From assembly GCA_902606175.1 (NCBI GenBank), contig CACLEZ010000004.1, forward strand, positions 34,082 through 98,081: a DNA stretch of 64,000 bases. Direction: 5' to 3'. This document shows positions 1 through 9,817 of the stretch, piece by piece. The notes beneath the pieces are model-generated. The model made no database searches. It was given only the letters and a program-made list of their open reading frames with translations, and had not been told where the DNA came from. Made by a program: the position numbers and the translations under genes. Each line of letters begins with the position of its first letter. Positions within the stretch are counted from its first letter, which is position 1. The DNA is from an uncultured SAR86 cluster bacterium. GTDB taxonomy: Bacteria > Pseudomonadota > Gammaproteobacteria > Magnimaribacterales > Magnimaribacteraceae.

Positions 1-1061
1 ACAGTTTTTGAATCTGGATCTACCCAAATAAATTGTCCAAATATACCATCGGCATAAAAAGCTTTATATCCTGGGCCGGCTAACCACCACTGATATCCAT
101 AGTAACTAAAACCTGGAGATGGGTTTGTAGACTGAATCATCCAATCATTAGGTAATGTATTTCTGCCATCAGAAAGGTTACCATTTCTTAATGCAAATAT
201 TCCTATACGGGCATAATCTCTTAGTGTTGCATTAATACAACAGCCTCCAAGCTCTTGGGAATAATCACTATCTAACGCCCAATAAGCATCAAACTCCATT
301 CCAAAAGGCTGCCATATTTTCTTTTCTAAATAAGTAGAAAGATTTTGTCCAGTTGCTGCTCTTACAATTCCTCCTATGACATTAGATTCAGCAGTGTTGT
401 AGTTAAATTTAGTACCAGGTTTGTTTGATACTTCAAGTTTATTAAGATAGCCATAAAGCTTGGTATCATTAAATGCAGAGGCTATATTTACATCTGAATT
501 AGCATCAGCATAATCTTCATTCCAATCTATACCTGAAGACATTTGTAATACATCTTCTATTGATACGTTCGAATAATTTCCTTGATTTAAATCAGTCACA
601 TAAGTGGATATCGGATCATTTACTGATTTGATAAAACCATCTTTAATTGCCGCACCGATCAGCATAGATGTAACAGATTTAGTTACTGAAAAGGACATCC
701 ATTTTGTGCTTTCATCATTACCAAAATTATAATTTTCATAAAGGATTTTATCGTCCTTCACTACAATTAGGCCGGCTACCTTAAATGTATTTATATAATC
801 ATTTATAGTAAATTTCTTACCCCCATATCTATAGGTTAAAGAATCGAGATTTATTAGTTGGTAAGCAAGAGGATAAGGGTCAGAACTTTTGTTTATAAGT
901 CTTGTTGGAAGAATGTGTTGTATATTCTTGAATCCAAGAAGCTTTTCTTCCGTATTCCAAAATAGGATTGTCTTTGGGGCTTCATCACTGCTCAACTCAT
1001 TTTCAGATCCAAAGGAAAGAAATGAAAGACAAATTAAATGTGCAGCTAAGATAAACCTCAT
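1..1061 (-). CDS. Serine hydrolase of the class C beta-lactamase/6-aminohexanoate-oligomer hydrolase type, 3' end cut by the window
   Basis: I translated this gene by hand because it runs off the left edge. It starts with MRFILAAHL, a short hydrophobic signal peptide ending near residue 18, so the product is probably exported. The nucleophile motif SxxK is S125-V-T-K128, inside FSVTKSVT. A second catalytic motif, YNT, lies near residue 217 within FNYNTAESN, as in NylB-like hydrolases. About 353 residues are visible and the frame is open throughout. The ATG overlaps the clpA stop as TGATG, so translation is probably coupled to clpA. The substrate cannot be inferred: the family includes esterases, amidases and peptidases, and true beta-lactamase activity is not implied. 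Confidence 0.85.
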   Translation of the reverse strand, partial: MRFILAAHLICLSFLSFGSENELSSDEAPKTILFWNTEEKLLGFKNIQHILPTRLINKSSDPYPLAYQLINLDSLTYRYGGKKFTINDYINTFKVAGLIVVKDDKILYENYNFGNDESTKWMSFSVTKSVTSMLIGAAIKDGFIKSVNDPISTYVTDLNQGNYSNVSIEDVLQMSSGIDWNEDYADANSDVNIASAFNDTKLYGYLNKLEVSNKPGTKFNYNTAESNVIGGIVRAATGQNLSTYLEKKIWQPFGMEFDAYWALDSDYSQELGGCCINATLRDYARIGIFALRNGNLSDGRNTLPNDWMIQSTNPSPGFSYYGYQWWLAGPGYKAFYADGIFGQFIWVDPDSKT

Positions 1062-3316
1062 CAAGAAACTTTTTCTTTTTTCTTTGAGGTTTCTTTAAAA
1101 TCTACTTTTATTTCATTATCTTCCAGAGAAACGTAGGCAATACCACCAGATTTTGATAATTTGCCAAATAGAATCTCTTCAGCCAGGACTGTCTTTATGC
1201 TGTCTTGTATAAGTCTCTGCATCGGTCTGGCACCCATATTTTTATCATATCCGTTCTCTAGTAACCAATCCCTGACTTCGTCAGAGACTTCGAGTTGCAC
1301 TTTCTGAACCTCTAATTGAACTTGAAGTTCAACTAAAAATTTATCTACTACCGTACGAATAACTTCTGTAGGTAAGGGATTAAATTGTATGATTCCATCA
1401 AGCCTATTTCTAAACTCAGGAGAAAAGGTCTTCTTAATCATTTCTGTAGCATCACTTGTATGATCTTGTGACTGAAAACCCATACTAGCTCTGCTCATAT
1501 CTTGAGCACCTGTATTTGTTGTCATTATCACAATAGTATTTCTAAAATCAGCCTTTCTACCGTTATTGTCTGTAAGAGTTCCATGATCCATTACTTGAAG
1601 TAGAATATTGAAAACCTCTGGGTGTGCTTTCTCTATTTCATCTAATAGTATTACTGAATGCGGGTGTTTATTCACTGACTCAGTAAGCAAACCACCTTGA
1701 TCATAGCCGACATAACCAGGAGGAGCTCCAATCAATCTTGAGACTGTATGCCTTTCCATATACTCGGACATATCAAATCTTACAAATTCAATACCCATTA
1801 TTTTAGCAAGTTGCTTACTAACTTCTGTTTTACCGACCCCAGTAGGGCCAGAAAATAAAAACGATCCAACGGGCTTTTCATCAACCCTCAGTCCCGCTCT
1901 AGCAAGTTTTATTGCAGAAGAGAGACTCTCTACAGCTATATCCTGACCAAATATGACTCGTTTGAGATTTTCTTCTAATTTTTCTAAAGATTTTTTATCG
2001 GATGTGGATACTGTTTTTTCCGGTATTCTTGCTATGGAGGCTACGATCTTTTCAATGTCTAGTTCGTTAATAGTTTTTTTTCTTTTGGAAATCGGAACTA
2101 ATTTCTGTCTAGCACCAGCTTCATCGACTACATCGATTGCCTTATCAGGAAGAAATCTATCATTGATATGTTTTGAAGCCAGAGAAGCAGCTGCTCTCAA
2201 TGAACCTTCTGTATATTTAATTTCGTGATGTTCTTCAAAGCGATCTTTAAGCCCTTTTAAAATATTGAAAGTCTCATCAATACTAGGTTCACTCACTTCT
2301 ACCTTTTGAAACCTTCTCGATAAAGCTCTATCTTTCTCAAAAATTCCTCTAAATTCTTTGTATGTAGTTGATCCAACAAATTGAAGTCCGCGTTTTGCTA
2401 ATGCAGGTTTAAGTAGATTGGAGGCATCCATTACACCGCCAGAAGTAGCTCCAGCACCAATGATGGTATGAATCTCATCAATAAATAATATTGCAGAACT
2501 ATCGTCTTCCAGCTCTTTTAAGACTGCTTTTAATCTTTCTTCAAAATCTCCACGATATTTTGTACCTGCAAGTAGCGCACCCATGTCTAATGAATAGATA
2601 ACACTATCTTTAATCAAATCTGGAACTTTATTTTCTGTAATTAATTTAGCTAATCCTTCAGCAATTGCTGTTTTACCGACTCCTGATTCACCTACTAGTA
2701 AGGGATTATTTTTACTTCTACGCGCTAATATTTGTACAACTCTCTCTACTTCAGAGGTTCTACCTATTAAAGGATCTATTCTCCCTTCTAATGCTTCTTT
2801 ATTTAAGTTAGTGGTAAATTGTTCAAGGGCATTATTGGATTCGGGTTCATTGGATTCACCGGCTTCTATATTATCAGGATCAGTATTTTCGCTTCTTCCG
2901 TGACTTAAATACGATACGGCATCTAGTCGAGTTAAACCTAATTGCTCTAAAAGGAAGACGCTTTGTGATTCTTTTTCGCTGAAGATAGCGACTAGTATAT
3001 TGCTGCCTTTAACTTCGTCCTTACCTGAGGACTGAACATGAAAAACGGCTCTTTGTATAACTCTTTGAAAGCCTAAGGTTGGCTGAATATCAATTTCAGT
3101 TTCATTTGATATCTTAGGTGTTGTTGAACCTATAAATTCTTGGAGATCTACGCGTAGTTGTTCAATATTTACTTTGTTAGAAGTTAATAGTGCAACAGCA
3201 TCAGAATTTTCTAGAAGCGAAAGCAAAAGATGCTCAACAGTAACAAATTCGTGTTTTTGATCTTGTGCTAGTTTAAAAGCATTATTTAAATTTTGTTCTA
3301 ATTCTTGATTAATCAT
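1061..3316 (-). CDS. clpA: ATP-dependent Clp protease ATP-binding subunit ClpA
   Basis: AAA+ unfoldase that feeds substrates to the ClpP peptidase. It has an N-terminal Clp repeat domain (residues 1 to about 145), a first AAA module with Walker A GESGVGKT near residue 212 and Walker B LFIDEIH, and a second module with Walker A GPTGVGKT and LLDEIEK. The length of 751 residues matches E. coli ClpA (758). I chose the ATG at 3316 (MINQELEQ), which aligns with the usual ClpA start, over an upstream TTG at 3325. This ATG overlaps the clpS stop by 8 bases. Having the adaptor gene clpS directly upstream separates it from ClpB and ClpC. clpP is not in the window. Confidence 0.97.
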   Translation of the reverse strand: MINQELEQNLNNAFKLAQDQKHEFVTVEHLLLSLLENSDAVALLTSNKVNIEQLRVDLQEFIGSTTPKISNETEIDIQPTLGFQRVIQRAVFHVQSSGKDEVKGSNILVAIFSEKESQSVFLLEQLGLTRLDAVSYLSHGRSENTDPDNIEAGESNEPESNNALEQFTTNLNKEALEGRIDPLIGRTSEVERVVQILARRSKNNPLLVGESGVGKTAIAEGLAKLITENKVPDLIKDSVIYSLDMGALLAGTKYRGDFEERLKAVLKELEDDSSAILFIDEIHTIIGAGATSGGVMDASNLLKPALAKRGLQFVGSTTYKEFRGIFEKDRALSRRFQKVEVSEPSIDETFNILKGLKDRFEEHHEIKYTEGSLRAAASLASKHINDRFLPDKAIDVVDEAGARQKLVPISKRKKTINELDIEKIVASIARIPEKTVSTSDKKSLEKLEENLKRVIFGQDIAVESLSSAIKLARAGLRVDEKPVGSFLFSGPTGVGKTEVSKQLAKIMGIEFVRFDMSEYMERHTVSRLIGAPPGYVGYDQGGLLTESVNKHPHSVILLDEIEKAHPEVFNILLQVMDHGTLTDNNGRKADFRNTIVIMTTNTGAQDMSRASMGFQSQDHTSDATEMIKKTFSPEFRNRLDGIIQFNPLPTEVIRTVVDKFLVELQVQLEVQKVQLEVSDEVRDWLLENGYDKNMGARPMQRLIQDSIKTVLAEEILFGKLSKSGGIAYVSLEDNEIKVDFKETSKKKEKVS

Positions 3317-3659
3317 CTTCGTCAACTTCCTCTATATCGCTTAAAAGGGGGTGACCATTTTCTTTTGCGAAATTATTTACTTGAGCGCTCTTAGTTTCTG
3401 CTACCTCTTTAGTAAAGATACCACAAACTCCCTTGCCATGTGTATGAACTGCCAACATTATTTGCTGAGCCTTGTCACCGTCAAAACCAAAAAATATTTG
3501 CAACACATAGACCACAAATTCCATAGGAGTGTAATCATCATTGAGGAGGATAACTCTATAAAGAGAAGGTTTCTTAACTTTAGGTTTTTCTAAAGTTGCA
3601 ACTGAAGAAGTATCTTGATTTTTGTCTTCGTGATTTTTATTATTTTTTACTAAAAGCAT
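3309..3659 (-). CDS. clpS: ClpA adaptor protein ClpS (N-recognin)
   Basis: ClpS binds the N domain of ClpA and delivers N-degron substrates. This 116-residue protein has a charged, flexible N-terminal tail of about 30 residues. The conserved core follows: [16 protein letters not shown], then [11 protein letters not shown] and TKEVAETK, very close to the E. coli sequence. The NDDYTPMEF segment forms part of the N-degron pocket in the family. The gene is coupled on both sides: its ATG shares one base with the icd stop (TAATG), and its end overlaps clpA by 8 bases. An icd-clpS-clpA transcript is likely. Confidence 0.97.
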   Translation of the reverse strand: MLLVKNNKNHEDKNQDTSSVATLEKPKVKKPSLYRVILLNDDYTPMEFVVYVLQIFFGFDGDKAQQIMLAVHTHGKGVCGIFTKEVAETKSAQVNNFAKENGHPLLSDIEEVDEDD

Positions 3660-4918
3660 TAATCCATATTTGAAATTATTGCCTCTCCAAATTCAGAACA
3701 TTTTAATAGGCTCGCCCCACTCATAAGCCTTTCGAAATCATAAGTCACAGTTTTTTGACTAATCGTTCTAGCTAAGCCTTCAATTATTAAATCTGCAGCT
3801 TCCATCCAACCCATATATCTCAACATCATTTCAGCAGAGAGAATTAATGAGCCAGGGTTAACTTTATCTAAACCAGCATATTTAGGAGCAGTCCCATGAG
3901 TAGCCTCGAACAATGCAATTTTGTCACCTAAGTTTGCACCTGGAGCTATTCCTATCCCCCCTACTTCGGCTGCTAAAGCATCAGAAATATAGTCGCCATT
4001 TAAATTTAAAGTAGCTATAACACTATACTCATCTGGTCTTGTGAGTATCTGCTGAAGAAATGCATCAGCTATTACATCTTTTATGACTATTTCCCTCCCT
4101 GTAATTGGGTTAGTCAATGTATGCCATGGTCCTCCATCTAATTCTTTGGCACCATACTTTGAGACTGAAAATTGGTAACCCCAATCTTTGAAAGAGCCTT
4201 CAGTAAATTTCATGATGTTACCTTTATGAACCAAGGTGACGGAATCTCTATCATTATTAATAGCATACTGAATGGCTTTATCTACTAATCTTTCTGTACC
4301 CTGCTTAGAAACTGGTTTGACACCAATTCCACAATTTTCCATAAATCGTATTTTTGTTACACCCATTTCTTCAGTAAAAAACTTTATTACTTTTTCAGCT
4401 TCTTCAGTTCCTGCTTCCCATTCAATACCTGCATAAATATCTTCAGAATTTTCTCTAAAAATTACCATATCTGTTTTCTCAGGAGAAACTACTGGGCTAG
4501 GTACTCCATTAAAATATCTAACTGGTCTCTGACATACGTAAAGATCTAATTCTTGTCTCAAAGCAACGTTTAAAGATCTAATTCCGCCCCCAACTGGAGT
4601 GGTTAATGGGCCCTTAATTCCTACAAGATAAATTTCTAAAGCTCTGAGTGTTTCTGGTGGAAGCCAATTGTCTTCTCCATAAACGACTGTAGACTTCTCG
4701 CCGCAGTATATTTCCATCCATTCAATTTTCCTCTTACCACCATAAGATTTCTCTACTGCACTATCTACAACACTAATCATAGCAGGTGTAATATCGGAAC
4801 CTATGCCATCTCCTTCGATGAACGGAATTATAGGATTGTCAGGCACTATTAGTTTTCCTGATGAATCCATTGATATTTTAGAACCAGCTTTAGGTTCTTT
4901 TATGTGCTCAAATTCCAT
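3659..4918 (-). CDS. icd: NADP-dependent isocitrate dehydrogenase
   Basis: TCA-cycle enzyme that decarboxylates isocitrate to 2-oxoglutarate. The 419-residue protein is the homodimeric E. coli type (416). It has the start-proximal FIEGDGIG motif, the substrate loop [13 protein letters not shown] and the acidic segment [11 protein letters not shown]. Ser115 in IRSLN corresponds to the serine phosphorylated by AceK in E. coli, although no aceK is present here. The coenzyme site HGTAPKYAG has the Lys-Tyr pair linked to NADP preference. Because aceA lies 5 kb away, flux between the TCA cycle and the glyoxylate shunt is a real branch point in this organism. It is probably the first gene of icd-clpS-clpA. 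Confidence 0.97.
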   Translation of the reverse strand: MEFEHIKEPKAGSKISMDSSGKLIVPDNPIIPFIEGDGIGSDITPAMISVVDSAVEKSYGGKRKIEWMEIYCGEKSTVVYGEDNWLPPETLRALEIYLVGIKGPLTTPVGGGIRSLNVALRQELDLYVCQRPVRYFNGVPSPVVSPEKTDMVIFRENSEDIYAGIEWEAGTEEAEKVIKFFTEEMGVTKIRFMENCGIGVKPVSKQGTERLVDKAIQYAINNDRDSVTLVHKGNIMKFTEGSFKDWGYQFSVSKYGAKELDGGPWHTLTNPITGREIVIKDVIADAFLQQILTRPDEYSVIATLNLNGDYISDALAAEVGGIGIAPGANLGDKIALFEATHGTAPKYAGLDKVNPGSLILSAEMMLRYMGWMEAADLIIEGLARTISQKTVTYDFERLMSGASLLKCSEFGEAIISNMD

Positions 4919-4986
4919 GATTGCTCTGTATAATTAAATTGGTGGTGCATTATATATTATTTAGGTAAATAGGTTAATTGGGCTAA

Positions 4987-6054
4987 ATGAGTAAAGGAAA
5001 AGTACTAGTTGGATTATCTGGAGGTGTCGATTCCTCTGTTACAGCTTTATTGTTAAAAGAACAAGGCTATGAAGTACATGCTCTTTTTATGAAAAATTGG
5101 GATGATGATGATGGATCTCCATATTGCAGTGCAAAAGAAGATTTTATGGATGCAGTGTTTGTGTCTGATCAATTAAAAATTCCTTTAGAACAAATAAGTT
5201 TTTCAAAAGAATATAAAGAATCAGTTTTTTCTTATTTTCTATCTGAATTAGAAACTGGGAATACACCTAATCCAGATATTTTATGCAACAAAGAGATTAA
5301 ATTTAAAGAATTTTATAATTACGCAATGTCTAATAATTATGACTTTATAGCTACCGGACATTATGCGATAACTGATAATCAAAGCTTATATAAAGGTATA
5401 GATAATTCGAAAGATCAATCTTATTTTTTGCACGCAATAGATAGGGAAGTTTTGCAAAAAACCATATTTCCATTGGGGGAACTTAAAAAAGAGAATGTAA
5501 GACAAATAGCAAAAGAAAATAGTCTTATAACAAGTAATAAAAAGGACAGTACAGGTATTTGTTTTATAGGTGAAAGACCTTTCCCTGAATTTGTAGGGAG
5601 CTATTTATCAGGCCAGGAAGGTAACATAATAAATGAGAATGATGATGTGATAGGAATTCATCAGGGATTAGTTTTTTATACTTTAGGGCAAAGACAAGGT
5701 TTAGGAATTGGCGGTGTTCAAGGATTACCCGATCTTCCTTGGTATGTGGCTAAGAAGAATCTCAAAACTAATGAACTCTTATGTGTCCAGGGCAATGACC
5801 ATCCTCTATTATTTTCTACAGAGTTGTCTACAAAGAATCTTTTTAAGCTCGATGATTCACTGCCGATAAGCTTCGAAGGAACTGCCAAGGTAAGATACAG
5901 ACAGGAAGATCAGAAATGTGAAATCAATGTTGAAGATAATACTTTGAATATAAAATTTCATAAACCACAAAGATCTGTCACTCCGGGTCAATCAGTAGTG
6001 ATTTATAAAAATGATAAATGTTTAGGTGGTGGAGAGATTTGCACCATTAATTAA
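4987..6054 (+). CDS. mnmA: tRNA-specific 2-thiouridylase MnmA
   Basis: It installs the 2-thio group on U34 of tRNAs for Lys, Glu and Gln, using sulfur relayed by the Tus/IscS system. The PP-loop SGGVDSS (residues 11-17) binds ATP. The two catalytic cysteines are Cys100 (PDILCNKE) and Cys192 (TGICFIG). At 355 residues it is slightly shorter than E. coli MnmA (368). It is divergent from icd across 68 bases. Its last 33 bases overlap the convergent GIY-YIG gene, an unusually deep 3' overlap. Confidence 0.97.
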   Translation: MSKGKVLVGLSGGVDSSVTALLLKEQGYEVHALFMKNWDDDDGSPYCSAKEDFMDAVFVSDQLKIPLEQISFSKEYKESVFSYFLSELETGNTPNPDILCNKEIKFKEFYNYAMSNNYDFIATGHYAITDNQSLYKGIDNSKDQSYFLHAIDREVLQKTIFPLGELKKENVRQIAKENSLITSNKKDSTGICFIGERPFPEFVGSYLSGQEGNIINENDDVIGIHQGLVFYTLGQRQGLGIGGVQGLPDLPWYVAKKNLKTNELLCVQGNDHPLLFSTELSTKNLFKLDDSLPISFEGTAKVRYRQEDQKCEINVEDNTLNIKFHKPQRSVTPGQSVVIYKNDKCLGGGEICTIN

Positions 6055-6282
6055 CTCTATTTTCCTAGACCTAGTAAGCTTCTTAATCTCAATCTCCCTT
6101 TTTAGGGATCTACTTTTGTCATTAGTATATTCTTTATAAACAAGAGTAACTGGAAGTCGACTTTTAGTATATTTTGCACCTTTACCAGAGTTATGGGTAT
6201 TAATTCTTTCAGAAAGACTATTGCTAATTCCAGTGTATAAACTACCGTCAGAACATTTCAAAATATACACGCACCATTTCAT
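6022..6282 (-). CDS. GIY-YIG nuclease superfamily protein (UPF0213/YhbQ-like)
   Basis: Small single-domain protein of 86 residues. The GIY-YIG core is read as VYIL (5-8) and LYTGIS (15-20), followed by the helix with ERINTHN (conserved Arg and His) and a later LKREIEIKKL helix carrying a Glu. These match stand-alone UPF0213 proteins, whose cellular role is not well defined; nuclease activity on damaged or branched DNA has been proposed for some members. The ATG begins immediately after the stop of the 29-residue membrane protein (TGAATG), so it is probably the last gene of the amidohydrolase operon. Its 3' end overlaps mnmA by 33 bases. Confidence 0.9.
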   Translation of the reverse strand: MKWCVYILKCSDGSLYTGISNSLSERINTHNSGKGAKYTKSRLPVTLVYKEYTNDKSRSLKREIEIKKLTRSRKIELINGANLSTT

Positions 6283-6372
6283 TCAAACAAAAGCAGATAC
6301 GATCCATAGAGTTAACACAATAAAGACTACCAAAGTGCAAAGCCATGCCCTTATTCTGTCCTCTTTATCCAT
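6283..6372 (-). CDS. 29-residue single-pass membrane microprotein, unknown function
   Basis: Found by reading the gap between the GST and GIY-YIG genes. The ORF starts with ATG at 6372, which overlaps the GST stop as TGATG, and ends with TGA at 6283, directly abutting the next ATG. The product has a charged N-terminus (MDKEDRIR) and then a continuous hydrophobic stretch (WLCTLVVFIVLTLWIV), so a single transmembrane helix with a cytoplasmic head is expected. The exact fit between two coupled neighbours argues for real translation. I do not recognise a family. Conservation has not been tested, so confidence is moderate. Confidence 0.6.
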   Translation of the reverse strand: MDKEDRIRAWLCTLVVFIVLTLWIVSAFV

Positions 6373-6983
6373 CAGGCCGAAGCTGAATCCAATTCATTTA
6401 ATCTAGAATAAAGATTAGAAATGTTTTTATTTTCCTCATTAATCGCTTGACCCACAGAAGCACCAAAATTTAAAAAGCAATAAAGCATAATGTCAGCTAG
6501 AGTATATCTGTCACCACAAATATATTGTTTTCCTTCAAGTTGCTTATCAAGCCAGTGTAATCGTTCTTGTGCAATCATCTTTAAATCATCTGCTGCTTGA
6601 GGTATGAGATGTAATCTTTCTTTGAAGAGTTCATACCCTTCAGCAGATCTAAAGCCATTTGTTAAAGGCTCAATTATTTGTAGGTCAATTCTTCTAACCC
6701 ACATTTTTGTCTCAGCTCTTTCTTCAGGTGTTTTTCCAATAAGATCACTATGGCCATTAATTTCATCTAAAAATTCACAAATTGCTGTTATTTCTGCTAT
6801 GAAATCACCATTATCAAGCTCTAAAGCTGGCATTTGACCAGAGGGATTTCTTTTTAGATGTTCTTCTTGTCTATTTTCACCAGCCATTAAATCAATTTCA
6901 ATTGTTTCAATATCAAGGCCAAGTTCAGCTATAAACATTCTAACTACATGTGGGTTTGGACCCATTGAATTAAATAATTTCAT
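6372..6983 (-). CDS. Glutathione S-transferase family protein
   Basis: 203-residue protein with the two-domain GST layout. The N-terminal thioredoxin-like domain covers residues 1-80, with the glutathione-contact region NPSGQMPALEL containing the cis-Pro and then the E-I-T-A-I-C-E-F segment where Ser/Thr usually follows Glu. The all-helical C-terminal domain carries the conserved N-capping region YTLADIM. The likely catalytic residue near the N-terminus (MKLFNSMGPNPH) is Ser or Asn rather than Tyr. It lies 6 bases after the amidohydrolase gene and is coupled to the downstream microprotein. The substrate is unknown; detoxification or bond isomerisation are possible. Confidence 0.9.
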   Translation of the reverse strand: MKLFNSMGPNPHVVRMFIAELGLDIETIEIDLMAGENRQEEHLKRNPSGQMPALELDNGDFIAEITAICEFLDEINGHSDLIGKTPEERAETKMWVRRIDLQIIEPLTNGFRSAEGYELFKERLHLIPQAADDLKMIAQERLHWLDKQLEGKQYICGDRYTLADIMLYCFLNFGASVGQAINEENKNISNLYSRLNELDSASA

Positions 6984-6989
6984 CTTTTC

Positions 6990-8270
6990 TTAAGGTTCTT
7001 TTACTACCTTACCTCCTTTCATTACAAAATCTACTGTTTCAAGAATTGATATATCCTCTAAAGGATTTCTTGAAACTCCAATTAAATCAGCATATTTATC
7101 TTTTACGATACTTCCTAAATTTTCTTTTTCATCCAATAAGTCAGCTGCATAAATAGTAGCGCTCATTATTGCTTCTTTTGCAGGCATGCCCCCTTTAACC
7201 ATCAAAGAGAATTCTTTGGCATTTTCTCCATGAGGTGAAACTCCACTATCCGTTCCAAAGGCAATCTTAACGCCTGCTTGATATGCCATTGAAAAGGTAG
7301 ACTGAAGCTTTGGGCCTATTTCTAATGCCTTCTTTTCAACAAAGGGAGGATAATAGCCCTCTAATAATGCTTTGTCCGAAACCCATTTCCCTGCTAAAAG
7401 AGTTGGAACATAATACACTCCATTATCCCTCATTAAAGCTGCACCTTCGTTATCCATTAATGTTCCATGTTCTATTGAATCTACTCCAGACAATACTGCT
7501 CTTTTAATTCCTTCAGCACCATGTGCATGAGCGGCTACCTTAAATCCATAATCTTTTGCAGTAGAAACGATTGCTCTCATTTCGTTTAATGTCATTTGGG
7601 GATTTTGACCATCTTTAGCATTACTCAAAACCCCTCCAGTTGCAGTAAATTTAATAAGATCTGCATTTTCTTTATAACGAAATCGCACTGACTCTATAGC
7701 TTCTTGTTCACCATTCATAACACCATCTTTAGGACCTAGATCAGAGGTTAATCTCTGATTAAGAGAGTTTGAAGAATCACCATGACCTCCTGTTGAGGAT
7801 ATTGTCTTACCTGAAGAAAAGATTCTAGGTCCAATTACGATTCCATTATCAACTGCATTTCTTAGTGAAATAGTAACTGTATCCGAATCTCCTAAATTTC
7901 TAACGGTTGTAAAGCCTGCAATAAGTGTACTTTCAGCATTTTTTGTAGCCCGTATAGCGTAGTCTGCAGCATTCCAAGTCACTCTTTCTAAATAAGCATT
8001 TCTAGAGCTTTCATTTGAAAGATGTACATGCATGTCAATTAGTCCAGGTAAAATATAATAACCAGTAAGGTCAATATAAATATCATCAGGTTCAGGATTA
8101 ACATACCCCTCAAGAACATTTGCTACTCTATCTTCAACGATGACAATCGACATTTGCGGTTCAATAGTTCCATTTTCAGCGTTAAATAAGTAACCAGCAT
8201 GGATTAGTGTCTTTGCACTTATTGTCATGCCAACGCAAAGAAAAACTAATGTTAAAAACGTTTTCACCAT
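6990..8270 (-). CDS. Exported amidohydrolase (imidazolonepropionase/Xaa-Pro dipeptidase-like)
   Basis: 426-residue binuclear metal hydrolase. An N-terminal signal peptide (about residues 1-19, ending TISAKT) suggests periplasmic location. Metal ligands visible are H81-x-H83 (DMHVHLS), a likely carboxylated Lys in IKFTATGG near residue 208, His in AAHAHG and SIEHGT, and Asp in FGTDSG near 345. This set matches the amidohydrolase families that hydrolyse N-acyl or Pro dipeptides and related cyclic amides. It is first in a tight minus-strand operon with the GST, the microprotein and the GIY-YIG gene. The exact substrate cannot be read from sequence. Confidence 0.9.
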   Translation of the reverse strand: MVKTFLTLVFLCVGMTISAKTLIHAGYLFNAENGTIEPQMSIVIVEDRVANVLEGYVNPEPDDIYIDLTGYYILPGLIDMHVHLSNESSRNAYLERVTWNAADYAIRATKNAESTLIAGFTTVRNLGDSDTVTISLRNAVDNGIVIGPRIFSSGKTISSTGGHGDSSNSLNQRLTSDLGPKDGVMNGEQEAIESVRFRYKENADLIKFTATGGVLSNAKDGQNPQMTLNEMRAIVSTAKDYGFKVAAHAHGAEGIKRAVLSGVDSIEHGTLMDNEGAALMRDNGVYYVPTLLAGKWVSDKALLEGYYPPFVEKKALEIGPKLQSTFSMAYQAGVKIAFGTDSGVSPHGENAKEFSLMVKGGMPAKEAIMSATIYAADLLDEKENLGSIVKDKYADLIGVSRNPLEDISILETVDFVMKGGKVVKEP

Positions 8271-8323
8271 ATCAATAGTTTGTATCTAGTTTATCTTCAA
8301 GGCAAGGATTAAAAACATTAAGT

Positions 8324-8329
8324 TATAAT
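8324..8329 (+). promoter_or_regulatory. Consensus -10 element close to the purB start
   Basis: A perfect TATAAT lies only 6 bases upstream of the purB ATG at 8336. Normal spacing would place the transcription start at or within a base or two of the ATG, giving a leaderless mRNA. No good -35 hexamer is seen 17 bases upstream. No Shine-Dalgarno sequence precedes the ATG, which fits the leaderless reading. Confidence 0.5.
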
Positions 8330-8335
8330 AGGTTT

Positions 8336-9697
8336 ATGAAATCTGAAAATCTATTATCTATTTCGCCTTTGGACGGCAGATACAATAAATCTGCTTCAGA
8401 TTTAAGGGCCATTACCAGTGAATTCGGGTTAATAAAGTACAGGGTAATCATCGAAATCAAGTGGTTCCTGCACCTCTCAAGCAATTCAAAGATTAAAGAA
8501 CTTCCTAAATTAAATATCAAAGAAATTAAGTATCTCAATGATTTAATTAGTAATTTTGATATTACTGATGCTAAACGTGTCAAAGCTATCGAGAAAAAAA
8601 CTAATCATGATGTCAAAGCAGTTGAATATTTCTTAAAAGAAAAATTTAAGAAACACAAAAAACTAGACAAATATTCTGAATTTATACATTTTGCTTGTAC
8701 CTCAGAAGACATAAATAATCTCTCATACGCATTAATGATTAAAGACGCTTCAGCAGTCGTTAATATATTAATCAATAAATTAGAAAAAAAACTTAAAGCT
8801 TTGTCAAAAAGGTATTCAGGAAAATCAATGCTTTCAAGGACTCATGGTCAAAATGCCTCTCCTACTACCATGGGTAAAGAATTCTCAAATTACTTCCACA
8901 GAATTAACAAAGTTTCCAATGAAATAAAGCGACATGAAATGACAGGCAAAATTAATGGAGCAGTAGGTAACTATAATGCTCATCATGTTGCTTATCCGAA
9001 TATTGATTGGGAGAAGGTTGCAAAAGATTTTGTGAAAAGTTTAAAGCTCAATTTTAATAGTCACACCACTCAAGTAGAACCTAAAGACTCTATTGCTTTG
9101 TTATTAGGCGATTACGTAAAGCTAAATAATATCCTTATAGACTTAAGTAGAGATATATGGGGATATATATCATTAGGTTACTTCAAACAAAAATTAAGAG
9201 ATGGTGAAGTTGGCTCTTCAACAATGCCTCATAAGGTCAATCCTATAGATTTTGAAAATGCAGAGGGTAATTTGGGAATGGCTAATGCAAACCTAACTCA
9301 TATCAGTAATACAGTTACCATATCAAGATGGCAAAGGGACCTGACAGACTCTACTGTCATGAGGAATATAGGTACATGTTTCGGATACATAAACATCGCT
9401 CTGAATTCCCTACTAAGAGGTTTAGATAAACTTGAATTAAATAAAGAAAAATTAATTGTGGACTTAAATGATTCCTGGGAAGTTCTTACTGAAGCAATCC
9501 AAACAATTATAAGAAAAAATAACATACCCAATGGTTATGAATTAATGAAGAAACTATCTAGAGGTAAAAACTTAAATAGATCTGATTTAACAAAATTTAT
9601 AGAAAATATGGAAGTTCCGCAAGACGAAAAGCAACGTCTTTTAGAACTAACGCCTCACTCTTATACAGGCTATGCAGAGAAGCTTTCTAAGAGCTAA
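8336..9697 (+). CDS. purB: Adenylosuccinate lyase
   Basis: It acts twice in purine synthesis, releasing fumarate from SAICAR and from adenylosuccinate. The 453-residue length matches E. coli PurB (456). The N-terminal SPLDGRY motif is present. The superfamily signature SSTMPHKVNPIDFENAEGN sits near residue 294, with the flexible serine loop that holds the catalytic serine. His in TRTHGQ-like SRTHGQNASPT is the other catalytic region. It is divergent from the amidohydrolase operon across 65 bases and stands alone before aceA. Confidence 0.97.
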   Translation: MKSENLLSISPLDGRYNKSASDLRAITSEFGLIKYRVIIEIKWFLHLSSNSKIKELPKLNIKEIKYLNDLISNFDITDAKRVKAIEKKTNHDVKAVEYFLKEKFKKHKKLDKYSEFIHFACTSEDINNLSYALMIKDASAVVNILINKLEKKLKALSKRYSGKSMLSRTHGQNASPTTMGKEFSNYFHRINKVSNEIKRHEMTGKINGAVGNYNAHHVAYPNIDWEKVAKDFVKSLKLNFNSHTTQVEPKDSIALLLGDYVKLNNILIDLSRDIWGYISLGYFKQKLRDGEVGSSTMPHKVNPIDFENAEGNLGMANANLTHISNTVTISRWQRDLTDSTVMRNIGTCFGYINIALNSLLRGLDKLELNKEKLIVDLNDSWEVLTEAIQTIIRKNNIPNGYELMKKLSRGKNLNRSDLTKFIENMEVPQDEKQRLLELTPHSYTGYAEKLSKS

Positions 9698-9817
9698 AAG
9701 TTAGTTGATTTATAGTCATATCTCGTTAAACTGACGCCTCTTTAAAAATAGATTAATTTGTTTTGCTAAAAAGTTTTAGAGAACAATAGTCAATTAAAAT
9801 AACGAAAAGGGAGAAAA

